Shown: in pieces, positions 1-8,457 of the stretch | Layout of the letters: every line of letters starts with the position of its first letter | Numbering within the stretch: position 1 is the stretch's first letter | DNA from: Bifidobacterium asteroides | GTDB lineage: Bacteria; Actinomycetota; Actinomycetes; Actinomycetales; Bifidobacteriaceae | DNA: 64,000 bases | Direction of reading: 5' to 3' | NCBI RefSeq assembly: GCF_003202695.1 | Contig: NZ_QGLL01000006.1 | Location: forward strand, 372,001-436,000 | Notes under the pieces: model-generated | What the model saw: the letters and a program-made list of their open reading frames with translations, nothing else | Databases searched by the model: none | Told to the model about the DNA's origin: nothing | Translations under genes and position numbers: made by a program

Positions 1-986
1 CAGGAGGTGATGCCTCCGTAGACGTTGACCATGACCGAACGGACTTGAGGATCGGAGAGGACCACGTCCAGGCTGCTGCGCATGACCTCAGGAGAGGCGC
101 CGCCGCCGATGTCCAGGAAGTTGGCCGGTCCGACAGGAACGCCCTGCTGACGTCCTGACCCGGCGATCGCATCCAAGGAGCTCATGACCAGTCCTGCGCC
201 GTTGCCGATAACACCCACCTGGCCGTCCAAATGGACGTAGTGCAGGCCTGCTGCTTTGGCCTTGGCTTCCAAGGGATCGACCTGCGCCGGGTCCGTGAAC
301 CGCTTCCAGCCGTCGTGCCGGAAGGCTGCGTTACCATCTAGAGAAATCTTCGCATCGAGGGCATCCAGGTGCTTGGTAGCCTCGTCGTCGGGATCGCCCA
401 CCTTGGCGAGGGGGTTGATCTCGACCAGGGTTGCATCGCTGTCCTGGAAGGTGTGCCACATGCCCAGAAGAATCTGCGCAGCCTGATCCAGATCGGCATG
501 GTAGAAGCCGATGCGCTCGGCCATGGTGCGGGCGGCCTGTCTGTCGAAATCCTCCAGGGGGCCGATGTGCAGGCGCCGGACGGATTCGGGGTGCTCGCGG
601 GCGATGGTCTCCACCTCGGTCCCGCCGCTGGCCGTGGCCAGGACATCATAATCCCGGGAGGTGCGGTCCACCGAAATGGACAGGTAGTACTCATGCAGAA
701 TGTTGCGGGCTTCGGTGACCAGGATCCCGCTGACCGGATGGCCGTCGATGTTCATAGGCAGGATGGTTTCGGCCAGAGCCACAGCCTGCTCGTGATTCTC
801 GGCTCGCTTGACGGCTCCCGCCTGTCCCCTGTGTCCGATGGTGGCCTGACCCTTGATCATGCAGGGATAGCCGATGACATCGGCCGCTTGCCCGACCTCT
901 TCCGCGGTTGAGGCATAGACGGCCCTTGGCTGGGATATGCCATGCTCAGCGAGCAGCTGCCTGGCCTGGTATTCATACAAATCCAT
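1..986 (-). CDS. sucC: Succinyl-CoA ligase (ADP-forming) beta subunit, 3' end beyond the window
   Basis: About 328 N-terminal residues are visible, starting MDLYEYQARQLLAEHG, the usual opening of SucC ATP-grasp subunits. The ATP-grasp region carries the VEINPLAKV segment and is followed by the start of the C-terminal CoA-ligase domain with DIGGGASPEVM. With SucD (not in the window) it interconverts succinyl-CoA and succinate plus ATP in the cytoplasm. Bifidobacteria have an incomplete TCA cycle, so the role is probably biosynthetic. The ATG lies behind AAAGGATCTTCATT. The gene follows apt on the same strand with about 22 bp between them, so the two may be co-transcribed. The reading frame is open to base 1. 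Confidence 0.93.
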   Translation of the reverse strand, partial: MDLYEYQARQLLAEHGISQPRAVYASTAEEVGQAADVIGYPCMIKGQATIGHRGQAGAVKRAENHEQAVALAETILPMNIDGHPVSGILVTEARNILHEYYLSISVDRTSRDYDVLATASGGTEVETIAREHPESVRRLHIGPLEDFDRQAARTMAERIGFYHADLDQAAQILLGMWHTFQDSDATLVEINPLAKVGDPDDEATKHLDALDAKISLDGNAAFRHDGWKRFTDPAQVDPLEAKAKAAGLHYVHLDGQVGVIGNGAGLVMSSLDAIAGSGRQQGVPVGPANFLDIGGGASPEVMRSSLDVVLSDPQVRSVMVNVYGGITS

Positions 987-1008
987 AATGAAGATCCTTT
1001 AATCGCGC

Positions 1009-1593
1009 TCAGGCAGGCATGTTCATCAGGCAGGTGACCGGGTAGGCACCTAGGGCCTTGCGGCCATCGAGGCCGTTGAGTTCCATGACGAAGCTGAATC
1101 CGGCCACTTGGCCTCCGGCCTGCTCCACTAGACGTGCAGCTGCTTGGGCGGAACCTCCGGTGGCGATAAGGTCGTCCACGATCAGGACTCGCTGACCTGG
1201 TTGCAAGCAGTTCTGTTCGATCTCGATGCGGGCATTGCCGTATTCAAGGGCGTATTCCTGGCTGTAGGTGGGTTCTGGAAGCTTGCCGGCCTTGCGCATG
1301 GGCAGGAAGCCCTTGCCCAGATCGCTGGCCAACTGGGGGCCAATAAGAAAGCCGCGGGCCTCAAGTCCGGCTACCAGGTCGAAGTCCTCTGGCTTCACGG
1401 GCAGGGTGCGCTTCATGGCATCAAGGATGATGGCCAATCCCCTGGGATCCGACATGGCCGGGATGAAGTCCCTGAAGAGGATCCCCTTCTTGGGAAAGTC
1501 CGGAATGGTACGGATTAATGAGATCAGATAAGCGGCGTCGTCATCGCCAACCTGCTTAAGCTCTCCAACCTTGATATCGTCCGATTGAGCCAT
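1009..1593 (-). CDS. apt: Adenine phosphoribosyltransferase
   Basis: The 194-residue protein salvages adenine with PRPP to give AMP. The PRPP-binding motif VLIVDDLIATGGSA is intact, and the segments FPKKGILFRDF and GLEARGFLIGP are typical of Apt. I chose the ATG at 1593 (protein start MAQSDDIKVGEL) because it has an AGAAAGAAG ribosome site and fits the family length. The frame stays open upstream to 1692, but those residues do not look like the family. In many actinobacteria apt lies after secD and secF; here it directly follows yajC. Confidence 0.94.
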   Translation of the reverse strand: MAQSDDIKVGELKQVGDDDAAYLISLIRTIPDFPKKGILFRDFIPAMSDPRGLAIILDAMKRTLPVKPEDFDLVAGLEARGFLIGPQLASDLGKGFLPMRKAGKLPEPTYSQEYALEYGNARIEIEQNCLQPGQRVLIVDDLIATGGSAQAAARLVEQAGGQVAGFSFVMELNGLDGRKALGAYPVTCLMNMPA

Positions 1594-1701
1594 GATCTTC
1601 TTTCTGTCTTGCTCCTTGGAAGTGGTTGCCGAGGCCATCATACGCGTGCCTCGTTTCCGGTCAGAGTCAGCCTGACGGAAAGTGTGGCGCACGGATAGTA
1701 T

Positions 1702-2301
1702 TCAGGATTTCGCTGAAGTCGAATCCGAGGATTCAGAATCCTTGGATGCCTCCGATCCATCAGCGTCATCGGACTTCTCTGCAGTCTCCGTCTTGTCTGA
1801 TTCGCCTTCCGACTTCTGCTCTGGATTCGACCCGGATTCGTCCGCATTCTTATGCTCACCCTTATCGGATTCCTCATCAGAGTCTTGAGAGTCTTGCGCG
1901 GCGGTATCGTCGGAAGCGGTTTCGTTACCATCGGCATCAGTGACCAAGACGGGGGCATCCGCATCCTTGGACTGATCGTCATCCTGCTCGGGCAGGGGGT
2001 TGCCGTTTTCGTCAACCTCGTCGTCGTGGACGTAGGCAGGGACGATGGGCGGCTGGGTGATGGCCTGGATGCGCCAGCGGGACTGCGAACCCTCGGAGTC
2101 GATGACCACCTGCTCCTTCTCCAGATCCACCGAGACGATCTTGCCCAGAAGACCGGAAGCTGTGGCCACTTCGTCACCGGGTTGCAGGGACTGACGGAAG
2201 TCCTGGACGGCGGCCTGCTGCTGCTTGCTCTTGCGGGAGCTTCCCCACATCATGGCGATCATCAGGGCGATGATGGCGATCATGAAAATCATGGATCCCA
2301 T
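1702..2301 (-). CDS. yajC: Preprotein translocase subunit YajC, with a long acidic tail
   Basis: The protein opens with one hydrophobic segment (MIFMIAIIALMIAMMWG) followed by the YajC core SLQPGDEVATASGLLGKIVSVD. YajC is an accessory membrane protein of the Sec translocon. About the last 100 residues form a strongly acidic, Asp/Glu/Ser-rich low-complexity tail that the roughly 110-residue E. coli protein lacks. I chose the ATG at 2301 because AAGGAG lies 11 nt upstream. A GTG four codons earlier overlaps that Shine-Dalgarno site. The gene sits downstream of ruvB as in mycobacteria, but secD and secF do not follow it. Confidence 0.88.
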   Translation of the reverse strand: MGSMIFMIAIIALMIAMMWGSSRKSKQQQAAVQDFRQSLQPGDEVATASGLLGKIVSVDLEKEQVVIDSEGSQSRWRIQAITQPPIVPAYVHDDEVDENGNPLPEQDDDQSKDADAPVLVTDADGNETASDDTAAQDSQDSDEESDKGEHKNADESGSNPEQKSEGESDKTETAEKSDDADGSEASKDSESSDSTSAKS

Positions 2302-2367
2302 GGTTGCTTTCACTCCTTGCTTTGGCGGGCATCAAACGACGATGTGCATTGCTGCGAAGACACCAGT

Positions 2368-3444
2368 CTAGAACAGCTTCATGACATCCTCGGGTGGTTT
2401 CCGACCCAGGTGCTCCCAGGCCTTCGAAGTGGCTACACGCCCCTTTGGGGTGCGTACCAGGAAGCCCTCGCGCACCAGGTAGGGCTCGCAGACTGTTTCG
2501 ACTGTCTCGGCTTCCTCGCCAACCATGGCGGCCAGGTTATTCAGGCCTACGGGCCCGCCGTCGAAACTGTTGACAATGGCCTTGAGGACTGCCAGATCAA
2601 GACGATCCAGTCCCTCGGAGTCAATCTGGTAGAGGGCCAGAGCCTCCTTGACATCAGCGGGGCCTACCTGGTCAAGATCGTGGACTATGGCCCAGTCGCG
2701 GACGCGGCGCAGGAGGCGGTTGGCGATCCTGGGCGTACCCCGGGAGCGCAGGGCCAGCTGATGAGCGGCGTCATCCTGCAGGACAATGCCCAGCACCTTG
2801 GCTGAGCGTTCAATCAGCTTCTCCAGCTCCTCCTCCGGGTAGAAGTCCAGATGAGCGGTGAAGCCGAAACGAGCTCTCAGTGGCGAGGGCAGCATACCTT
2901 CACGGGTTGTGGCGCCGATAACCGTGAACCTAGGCAGGGTCAGCGGAATGGAGGAGGCTCCGGGGCCCTTGCCTACCATGACATCCACTCGGAAATCTTC
3001 CATGGCGATGTAGAGCAGCTCCTCGGCGGCCCTGGGCAGGCGGTGGATCTCATCGATGAAAAGCACCTCGCCTGCCTCTAAAGAGCTCAGGATAGAGGCT
3101 AGGTCTCCGGCATGCTGAACGGCAGGCCCTGAGGTGACGCGAATGGGCACCTCCAGCTCGTGGGCAACGATCATAGCCAGAGTGGTTTTGCCCAAGCCGG
3201 GAGGGCCCGCCAGAAGGATGTGATCGGGGGCCACGTCCCGCTTTCGGGCGGCCTTCAGAAAGAGGCCAAGCTGGGCTTTGAGCCGGGGCTGGCCGATGAA
3301 TCCCTCCAGAGTTTCAGGACGCAGCTCCTCGTCGCTGACCGGTTCGCCTTCAATGGGCCGGGCTGAGACCATCCGCAGGGATTCCTCCTGGGCATCGCCG
3401 TTCTGGGTACCCGAGCGCTCAACGGATATTTGCTTGTCAGCCAT
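2368..3444 (-). CDS. ruvB: Holliday junction branch migration helicase RuvB
   Basis: This 358-residue AAA+ motor drives branch migration of Holliday junctions together with RuvA. The Walker A motif GPPGLGKT is at residues 80-87, Walker B is LFIDEIHRL, and sensor 1 (VIGATTREG) and the arginine-finger region (SPLRARFGF) are present. The C-terminal winged helix includes the [17 protein letters not shown] segment. An N-terminal extension of about 40 residues precedes the conserved [11 protein letters not shown]. The start lies 3 bp after the ruvA stop, so the two are co-transcribed and share the SOS box at 4080. Confidence 0.97.
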   Translation of the reverse strand: MADKQISVERSGTQNGDAQEESLRMVSARPIEGEPVSDEELRPETLEGFIGQPRLKAQLGLFLKAARKRDVAPDHILLAGPPGLGKTTLAMIVAHELEVPIRVTSGPAVQHAGDLASILSSLEAGEVLFIDEIHRLPRAAEELLYIAMEDFRVDVMVGKGPGASSIPLTLPRFTVIGATTREGMLPSPLRARFGFTAHLDFYPEEELEKLIERSAKVLGIVLQDDAAHQLALRSRGTPRIANRLLRRVRDWAIVHDLDQVGPADVKEALALYQIDSEGLDRLDLAVLKAIVNSFDGGPVGLNNLAAMVGEEAETVETVCEPYLVREGFLVRTPKGRVATSKAWEHLGRKPPEDVMKLF

Positions 3445-3447
3445 GGG

Positions 3448-4059
3448 TCAGCGCCCCCGATCCAGCCGGGTCAGAGACTGCTTGAGCACCTTGGGAATGT
3501 CGGCCGACTGCAGGGGCAGGGCGTAGCCGCCCTCGCTGCAGGTCTGCTCCACGGCCTGCTCGGCATCACGCTGGAGCCAGCCCAGGGAGATCAGTCCCTC
3601 AACCACCTGATGGGCGCCATCGTCAGTCTGTGCTGGCCCCTGTCTACCAGTGCCAGCATCCAAATCCAGTTTGCCGGAGAGCTCGAGGATGATCTTCTGA
3701 GCGCCCTTCTTGCCTAGGCCTGGCGCACGGGACAGGGTAGCAGCATCGCCATCGGCCACGGCCTGGGCCAGTTGGTCTGAGTTCAGGGTGGCGAGGATGG
3801 ACAGGGCCACGCGCGGTCCGATGCCGCTGACCTTCTGCAGCTGAGCGAAGAGGGATTTGGAGGAGCGGCTGAGGAATCCGTACAGAGTCAGCGCGTCCTG
3901 GGTCAGCGACAATGCTGTGTAGACGGTGACTGTGGATTCGGCCCGCATAGCGGCTAGATCCGACTGGGGCATATGAACCTCGAAACCCACTCCCGAAACG
4001 TTGATGACGGCAGAACCCGTTTCGATGGCGGCCACCCGCCCGGTCAACATTGCCAGCAC
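3448..4059 (-). CDS. ruvA: Holliday junction DNA-binding protein RuvA
   Basis: The 203-residue protein binds Holliday junctions as a tetramer and loads RuvB. The N-terminal OB-fold begins MLTGRVAAIE. The central helix-hairpin-helix repeats include KVSGIGPRVALSIL and RAPGLGKKGAQKI, and the C-terminal domain III that contacts RuvB is present. I prefer the GTG at 4059 because GAAGG lies about 8-9 nt upstream. The ATG three codons later (4050) is the alternative. A perfect SOS box is centred about 30 bp upstream, between ruvC and ruvA. Confidence 0.95.
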   Translation of the reverse strand: MLAMLTGRVAAIETGSAVINVSGVGFEVHMPQSDLAAMRAESTVTVYTALSLTQDALTLYGFLSRSSKSLFAQLQKVSGIGPRVALSILATLNSDQLAQAVADGDAATLSRAPGLGKKGAQKIILELSGKLDLDAGTGRQGPAQTDDGAHQVVEGLISLGWLQRDAEQAVEQTCSEGGYALPLQSADIPKVLKQSLTRLDRGR

Positions 4060-4079
4060 TTGATCACCCTTCGATGAAA

Positions 4080-4095
4080 TCGAACGCCTGTTCGA
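4080..4095 (-). promoter_or_regulatory. SOS box (LexA-type operator) in front of ruvAB
   Basis: A perfect 16-bp palindrome, TCGAAC-GCCT-GTTCGA, matches the actinobacterial/Gram-positive LexA consensus CGAAC-N4-GTTCG. It lies in the 42-bp gap between the ruvC stop and the ruvA start. I infer an SOS-induced internal promoter that raises ruvAB independently of yebC-ruvC. Confidence 0.85.
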
Positions 4096-4101
4096 ATCAG
4101 C

Positions 4102-4683
4102 TTACATGTCTCGCTGGACTCCTCGGTGCTTGCCGTACTTTGCGGAGGCTTGAGCCCACTGGCGCTGAGCCTGAGTGAGATGCTCCTCGCGCTCCCCGCC
4201 CTGGATGGCCCCAGCAGGTCTTAGGGCATGGCAGATGGCCTGTGCCAGGGCGTCGGCTGCATCAGCGGGTTTAGGCAGCTGATTAAGCCCTAGGATGCGG
4301 GTCACCATCCGCTGCACCTGGATCTTGTCAGCCTGGCCGTTGCCGGTCACGGCCATCTTGGCCTCGGTGGGTGTGTGCAGGGCTACGGGAATGCCACGCT
4401 GCGCCGCCCCCAGCATGGCCAACCCGGCTGCCTGTGCAGTTCCTAGCACGGTGTTGTGATTGGATTGGGCAAAGACCCGCTCGATGGAGACCACATCCGG
4501 GCTGAAACGATCCAGGGCGGCAGTCAGACCCTGGTAGATGGCCAGCAGCCGCAGGTCCTGGCTCTGCTCGGGATCTGAGCGCACGACATCCACATGAATA
4601 AAGGAAAGCCGGCGCGATGCACCGGCTTCAATGACGCCAACGCCGCATCGGGTGAGCCCCGGATCGACGCCGAGAACAATCAT
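4102..4683 (-). CDS. ruvC: Crossover junction endodeoxyribonuclease RuvC
   Basis: This 193-residue Holliday junction resolvase has an RNase H fold. It opens [17 protein letters not shown], which carries the first catalytic Asp, and has the [10 protein letters not shown] segment with the catalytic Glu. The late acidic pair sits in [14 protein letters not shown]. The ATG at 4683 lies 4 nt after the yebC stop, which supports translational coupling. The C-terminal 30 residues are charged and variable. Confidence 0.96.
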   Translation of the reverse strand: MIVLGVDPGLTRCGVGVIEAGASRRLSFIHVDVVRSDPEQSQDLRLLAIYQGLTAALDRFSPDVVSIERVFAQSNHNTVLGTAQAAGLAMLGAAQRGIPVALHTPTEAKMAVTGNGQADKIQVQRMVTRILGLNQLPKPADAADALAQAICHALRPAGAIQGGEREEHLTQAQRQWAQASAKYGKHRGVQRDM

Positions 4684-4687
4684 AAAA

Positions 4688-5443
4688 TCACTCGTCGTCC
4701 AACTGGGCCATGACCTCATCGGGCGCAGTCCAGTTGCTGTAGATCTCCTGCACGTCGTCCAGATCATCCAGATTGTCGATCAACTTGGAGACCTTGCGTG
4801 CGGAGTCGAGGTCCAGGGTGACCTCGCTCTTGGGGTTGAGGACCAGGTCGGCGGAGTCGTAGTCCATGCCTGCATCCTGCAGTGCCTTGCGCACGGTGAC
4901 CATGTCGCCAGGGGCAGTCAGCACGGTGTAGCTGTCGCCGTTGTCCTGTACGTCCTCGGCACCGGCCTCGGCGGCCTTCTCGAAGACCGTGTCGTAGTCC
5001 AGGCCCTGCGAAGGGACGATGATCTGTCCCTTGCGCTCGAAGTTGAAGCTGACCGACCCGTTCTGTGCCAGGGAGCCGCCGCCCTTGGTCAGGGTGGAAC
5101 GGACCTCGGCTGCCGCGCGGTTGCGGTTGTCGGTCAGGCACTCAATGATGATCCCTACGCCTGCGGGAGCATAGCCCTCGTAGACGATGGTCTCGTAGTT
5201 GGCCGCTCCGGCCTCCTCGCCCGAGCCGCGCTTGACGGCCCTGGTAATGTTGTCTGCGGGCACGGAGGACTTCTTGGCCTTGACGATGGCGTCGTAAAGG
5301 GTGGGGTTTCCGTCGGGGTCACCGCCGCCGGTTCGGGCAGCGATCTCGATGTTCTTGATCAACTTGGCGAAGAGCTTGCCACGCTTGGCGTCGATGGCTG
5401 CCTTCTTGTGCTTGGTGGTCGCCCACTTCGAATGCCCTGACAT
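4688..5443 (-). CDS. yebC: YebC/PmpR-family protein (TACO1 family)
   Basis: The 251-residue protein opens [28 protein letters not shown], the family signature, and contains the [20 protein letters not shown] segment. Members have been described as DNA-binding regulators, and more recently as factors that help ribosomes through difficult sequences; the role here is not settled. The order yebC-ruvC-ruvA-ruvB is conserved across bacteria. An AGGAGACAT ribosome site precedes the ATG. Confidence 0.95.
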   Translation of the reverse strand: MSGHSKWATTKHKKAAIDAKRGKLFAKLIKNIEIAARTGGGDPDGNPTLYDAIVKAKKSSVPADNITRAVKRGSGEEAGAANYETIVYEGYAPAGVGIIIECLTDNRNRAAAEVRSTLTKGGGSLAQNGSVSFNFERKGQIIVPSQGLDYDTVFEKAAEAGAEDVQDNGDSYTVLTAPGDMVTVRKALQDAGMDYDSADLVLNPKSEVTLDLDSARKVSKLIDNLDDLDDVQEIYSNWTAPDEVMAQLDDE

Positions 5444-5482
5444 ATGTCTCCTGACGGTACGAATGCGTAAACGAATGGAATT

Positions 5483-6790
5483 CTAGTTCCGCTCTTTGAC
5501 AATTTTACGGGTTTTGGAGCCCTTCCGTGGGGCTTCATCGCAAGGAGAACCAGCCTTACGACCCACCAGTCTGCCCAGCAGGCCACGGCGATGATCAGGC
5601 CGGGCAGCCAGGGCACGGGCGTAGACATCCAGTACCTGGTCGGTGACCCGTTCCCAGTCATAGTCACAGGCCCGCCGCATTCCGCATGAGGCCAGATCCA
5701 GGCGCGTGGCTCGGTCGTCCAGCAGGTCCAGGACCACCCGTGCGCAGTCCTGGGGGTCTCCGGTGGCGAACAGACGCGCGCTATAGCCGTTCTGGGAGAC
5801 ATCCTTGAAGGCCGGAAGGTCCGAGGCAACCACCGGGCATCCTGCAGCCATGGCCTCGACAAGAACGATGCCAAAGCTCTCCCCCCCGGTCTGCGGGGCC
5901 ACATACATGCCCAGGCTGTGGTAGAAGGCAGCCTTGTCCTCGTCGCTGATCCGACCAAGGAAAGTGAAGTGCTGGGCCAGTCCGGGATCGACGGCCTCAA
6001 GTATTTTCCGGGCCTCCGTCTGGCCGTCGCCAGCACAAAGGAAGCGGGCTCCGGGCACGCGCTGTAGTATGGCGGGTGCGGCCTGGGCCAGGATTTTAAA
6101 CCCCTTGCGTTCCTCCTTCATCCTTCCCAGGAATCCGATGGTGGGCTGCCGCTCGCTCCCCTGCCATTCTGGGCGCGGCTGGGCATTGCGCAGGGTTCCG
6201 GTTTCGATGCCGTTGGGAATGATTTGGCTGGGTATGCCCGGCTCCAGCAGATTCTTGGCGTTCTGCATGGCCGAGGGGCTGACGAAGATGGCCTGGCTAA
6301 TGTTGGCCAGGTATCGGCGCAGGTAGCGCCTGGTCAGCCTCAAAGCCAGCGGGGTTGAATCGAAAGCCGCGTGGAAGGTGGCTACATAGGGGCAGGGAAT
6401 GAATCCGGGCCTCAGAGGCTTGTGGCTCAGGGAGGGCACCTCGGGCTCGTGCAGGTGCAGAATATCGAAGTGGCCCTGCCTGACCCACTGCCGGGTCTTG
6501 TGGCCAGCCACGCCAAAGTAGCTCAGGTTGGCCACGGATCCGTTGTAGGGAATGGAAAAGGAGGAGCCGGTGGTATGCACCCAGAGGGGCATGTCCTGGG
6601 TGCGCCGGCCCGGGGCCAGTACCTGCACCTGGTGGCCACGGTCCATAAGATGTCTGGCGAAGTCTCGGATGTGCAGTTGGACGCCGCCTGGGGTCTCGAA
6701 AGAGTAGGGCGAGATGATACCCACCCGCAGGGGCGCCTTGATGGCGGCCCGCTCTGTCTCCTGCTCAGGTTTTTGCTCGGGTGCCTTCAT
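5483..6790 (-). CDS. pimA: GT4 glycosyltransferase, likely phosphatidylinositol mannosyltransferase
   Basis: The 435-residue protein has a GT-B fold typical of GT4 enzymes. The N-terminal segment is ISPYSFETPGGVQLHIRDFARHL, ATFHAAF holds a His equivalent to the PimA active-site His, and the nucleotide-sugar site is PQTGGESFGIVLVEAMAAG (EX7E motif). The position next to an acyltransferase and a phosphatidylinositol-phosphate synthase is the same as in mycobacterial pimA loci. It would put the first mannose on phosphatidylinositol at the inner membrane face. The ATG at 6790 has GGGAGG upstream and overlaps the acyltransferase gene by 26 bp. Donor and acceptor are inferred. Confidence 0.85.
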   Translation of the reverse strand: MKAPEQKPEQETERAAIKAPLRVGIISPYSFETPGGVQLHIRDFARHLMDRGHQVQVLAPGRRTQDMPLWVHTTGSSFSIPYNGSVANLSYFGVAGHKTRQWVRQGHFDILHLHEPEVPSLSHKPLRPGFIPCPYVATFHAAFDSTPLALRLTRRYLRRYLANISQAIFVSPSAMQNAKNLLEPGIPSQIIPNGIETGTLRNAQPRPEWQGSERQPTIGFLGRMKEERKGFKILAQAAPAILQRVPGARFLCAGDGQTEARKILEAVDPGLAQHFTFLGRISDEDKAAFYHSLGMYVAPQTGGESFGIVLVEAMAAGCPVVASDLPAFKDVSQNGYSARLFATGDPQDCARVVLDLLDDRATRLDLASCGMRRACDYDWERVTDQVLDVYARALAARPDHRRGLLGRLVGRKAGSPCDEAPRKGSKTRKIVKERN

Positions 6791-7775
6791 GCCCGTCACC
6801 TCCCTTGTTCTTGGATGCCTGGGCCAGGATGAAGTCCGGCAGGTCGTGCATCCGGGAAAGATCCAGATCCTCAAGGAAAATCGGCTGGAGCATGTGCCAG
6901 TCCTCGGGATGCTCGCGAATGCCCTGGGCCCACTGGTCCACCCAGGCTTGGGTCAGGTCGTTGATGGCCTGCTCCCGGGGCATGTCCAGGTAGGGTTCGA
7001 TGGCGATGGGCCCGTCCACCTGGCAGACATAGCCGTAGGGAGCCTTAGCCTGCCGCCGGCGCTCCCCCGTCAGCTTTTCCCTGTGCATATTCACGGTATA
7101 GAGGGGCAGACGGGCATCCAGGGCAATGACGGCAGGACCTGCGGCCACGCGAATCCAGGAGTCGAAGGCCTTGACGAAGACGCCTCGGCGGCTCAGGTCG
7201 CGGTCGGCCAGCAGGGGCACCACCTGGTCAGGCTTACGCAACAGGGTTGTCAGACGGCCGGTGATGTCGGGCTCACCGGTCAGTAGGATGTTCATGCCCA
7301 AGCGGCGACGGATGTCCGCGAAGGTGTTGAGCATCCCCTGGTCCCTCAGCCGCTCGGCCACCGTGGTGACCTGGCCGACCGTGGAACAAGCCCAGAAGCC
7401 TGCGTAGTCCCAGTTGCCCTGGTGACCCATGCCGATGGGCAGGGAGCGCAGCCCGATGTCGCGCTTGGCTGGATCCGGGTAGGCGCTGCCGCCACCGTGT
7501 ATGCGTGCCAGCAGCTGCTCCTTGGTGCGGGCACCAACGGTCAGCGCCTCTACGAAGTAGACAAAGTAAGAGCGCATGCCCTTGCGTGAGGTCTGCCTTA
7601 GAACGTGGTGGTCGGCCTCTGTCATGACATGGGCCAGGTTGCGCTCCAGCTGTCTGACGCCCCCCACCCGCAGCAGCCAGCAAAGGTCGGCTGCTGCCAG
7701 GAAGAGGCCGCGCAGGAGCCCCTCGGGCACCAGGCGCGCGTGCTGCGCAAGAAAGATGAGCAGTCGGTCCGGCAT
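6765..7775 (-). CDS. Phosphatidylinositol mannoside acyltransferase (LpxL/HtrB fold)
   Basis: This 336-residue member of the lysophospholipid acyltransferase superfamily has the HX4D motif at His118 and Asp123 (GHQGNWDYAG). It also carries the GVFVKAF and RVAAGPAVIALD segments seen in LpxL/PatA proteins. Mycobacterial PatA (Rv2611c) acylates the mannose of PIM1/PIM2 and lies in the same place between pgsA and pimA. The start is 4 bp after the pgsA stop and the 3' end overlaps the mannosyltransferase gene, so translation is probably coupled. The substrate is inferred from context. Confidence 0.85.
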   Translation of the reverse strand: MPDRLLIFLAQHARLVPEGLLRGLFLAAADLCWLLRVGGVRQLERNLAHVMTEADHHVLRQTSRKGMRSYFVYFVEALTVGARTKEQLLARIHGGGSAYPDPAKRDIGLRSLPIGMGHQGNWDYAGFWACSTVGQVTTVAERLRDQGMLNTFADIRRRLGMNILLTGEPDITGRLTTLLRKPDQVVPLLADRDLSRRGVFVKAFDSWIRVAAGPAVIALDARLPLYTVNMHREKLTGERRRQAKAPYGYVCQVDGPIAIEPYLDMPREQAINDLTQAWVDQWAQGIREHPEDWHMLQPIFLEDLDLSRMHDLPDFILAQASKNKGGDGHEGTRAKT

Positions 7776-7779
7776 TGGT

Positions 7780-8454
7780 TCACTCGTGGTTGGGATTGGC
7801 GGGCTGCGGGTTTCGGCTCATATCCTTGGCGACGTGGCTGATCCGCTGCCAAACGGTGACGATGCCCAGGAGGGCCAGCAGGACCAGGAAGCAGCTGAGC
7901 ACTGCCAGGGGCAGGCCGGCCCCCGTCAGGGCCATGCCCACCAGGATGATGACCAGTCGGTCAGACCTGGTGGCGATGCCGTTCTTGGCCTCGAAGCCCT
8001 CGGCCTCGGCCCGGGCCCGGGCGTAGGACGTGACGAAGGAGGTCATGATGGCAAAGAGCGCAGCAGCCATGCCGGCCTGGGCCCAGATGTCGGGACCCTG
8101 GTGGCTGCCATCAGCCAGCCAGGCCAATTCGTGGCGACGCAGAAAGATGATGACTCCGGTCAGGACGGCCCAGTCGGCTATCCGATCAAGGGTGGAATCC
8201 AAGAAGCCTCCAAACTGCGTGCCCCCGCCGGTCAGCGCGGCCACGGAACCATCAAGGGAATCGAAGGCCACCAGAATAGCCAGGACGATGGCCCCGGGCA
8301 GGAGCCGACCGGTGAACCCGGTCACGATGGCGACCAGTGTAGTGCCTACGGCTCCGATGATCGTGACGCCGTTGGCACTCACGCCCAGATGGACCAGGCC
8401 GCGGGCGATGGGGGCGATGATGCGCTTCCAAGGGCGCCGTAGATGTTCGAACAT
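7780..8454 (-). CDS. pgsA: CDP-alcohol phosphatidyltransferase, likely phosphatidylinositol phosphate synthase
   Basis: The 224-residue integral membrane enzyme would join CDP-diacylglycerol and inositol phosphate. The family motif D-x2-DG-x2-AR-x8-G-x3-D-x3-D is recognisable, with Asp65, Asp68, Gly69, Gly82, Asp86 and Asp90 in exact register. However, the Arg after the Ala is Ala73 here. Several hydrophobic segments are visible. The gene starts 3 bp after the thrS stop and precedes the PIM acyltransferase, the mycobacterial order. The changed Arg is described under findings. Confidence 0.88.
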   Translation of the reverse strand: MFEHLRRPWKRIIAPIARGLVHLGVSANGVTIIGAVGTTLVAIVTGFTGRLLPGAIVLAILVAFDSLDGSVAALTGGGTQFGGFLDSTLDRIADWAVLTGVIIFLRRHELAWLADGSHQGPDIWAQAGMAAALFAIMTSFVTSYARARAEAEGFEAKNGIATRSDRLVIILVGMALTGAGLPLAVLSCFLVLLALLGIVTVWQRISHVAKDMSRNPQPANPNHE

Positions 8455-8457
8455 CGG

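Noticed and set aside
1852-2805. 317-codon plus-strand frame opposite yajC and ruvB
   Set aside because: It spans two real minus-strand genes and their gap and has no recognisable domain.
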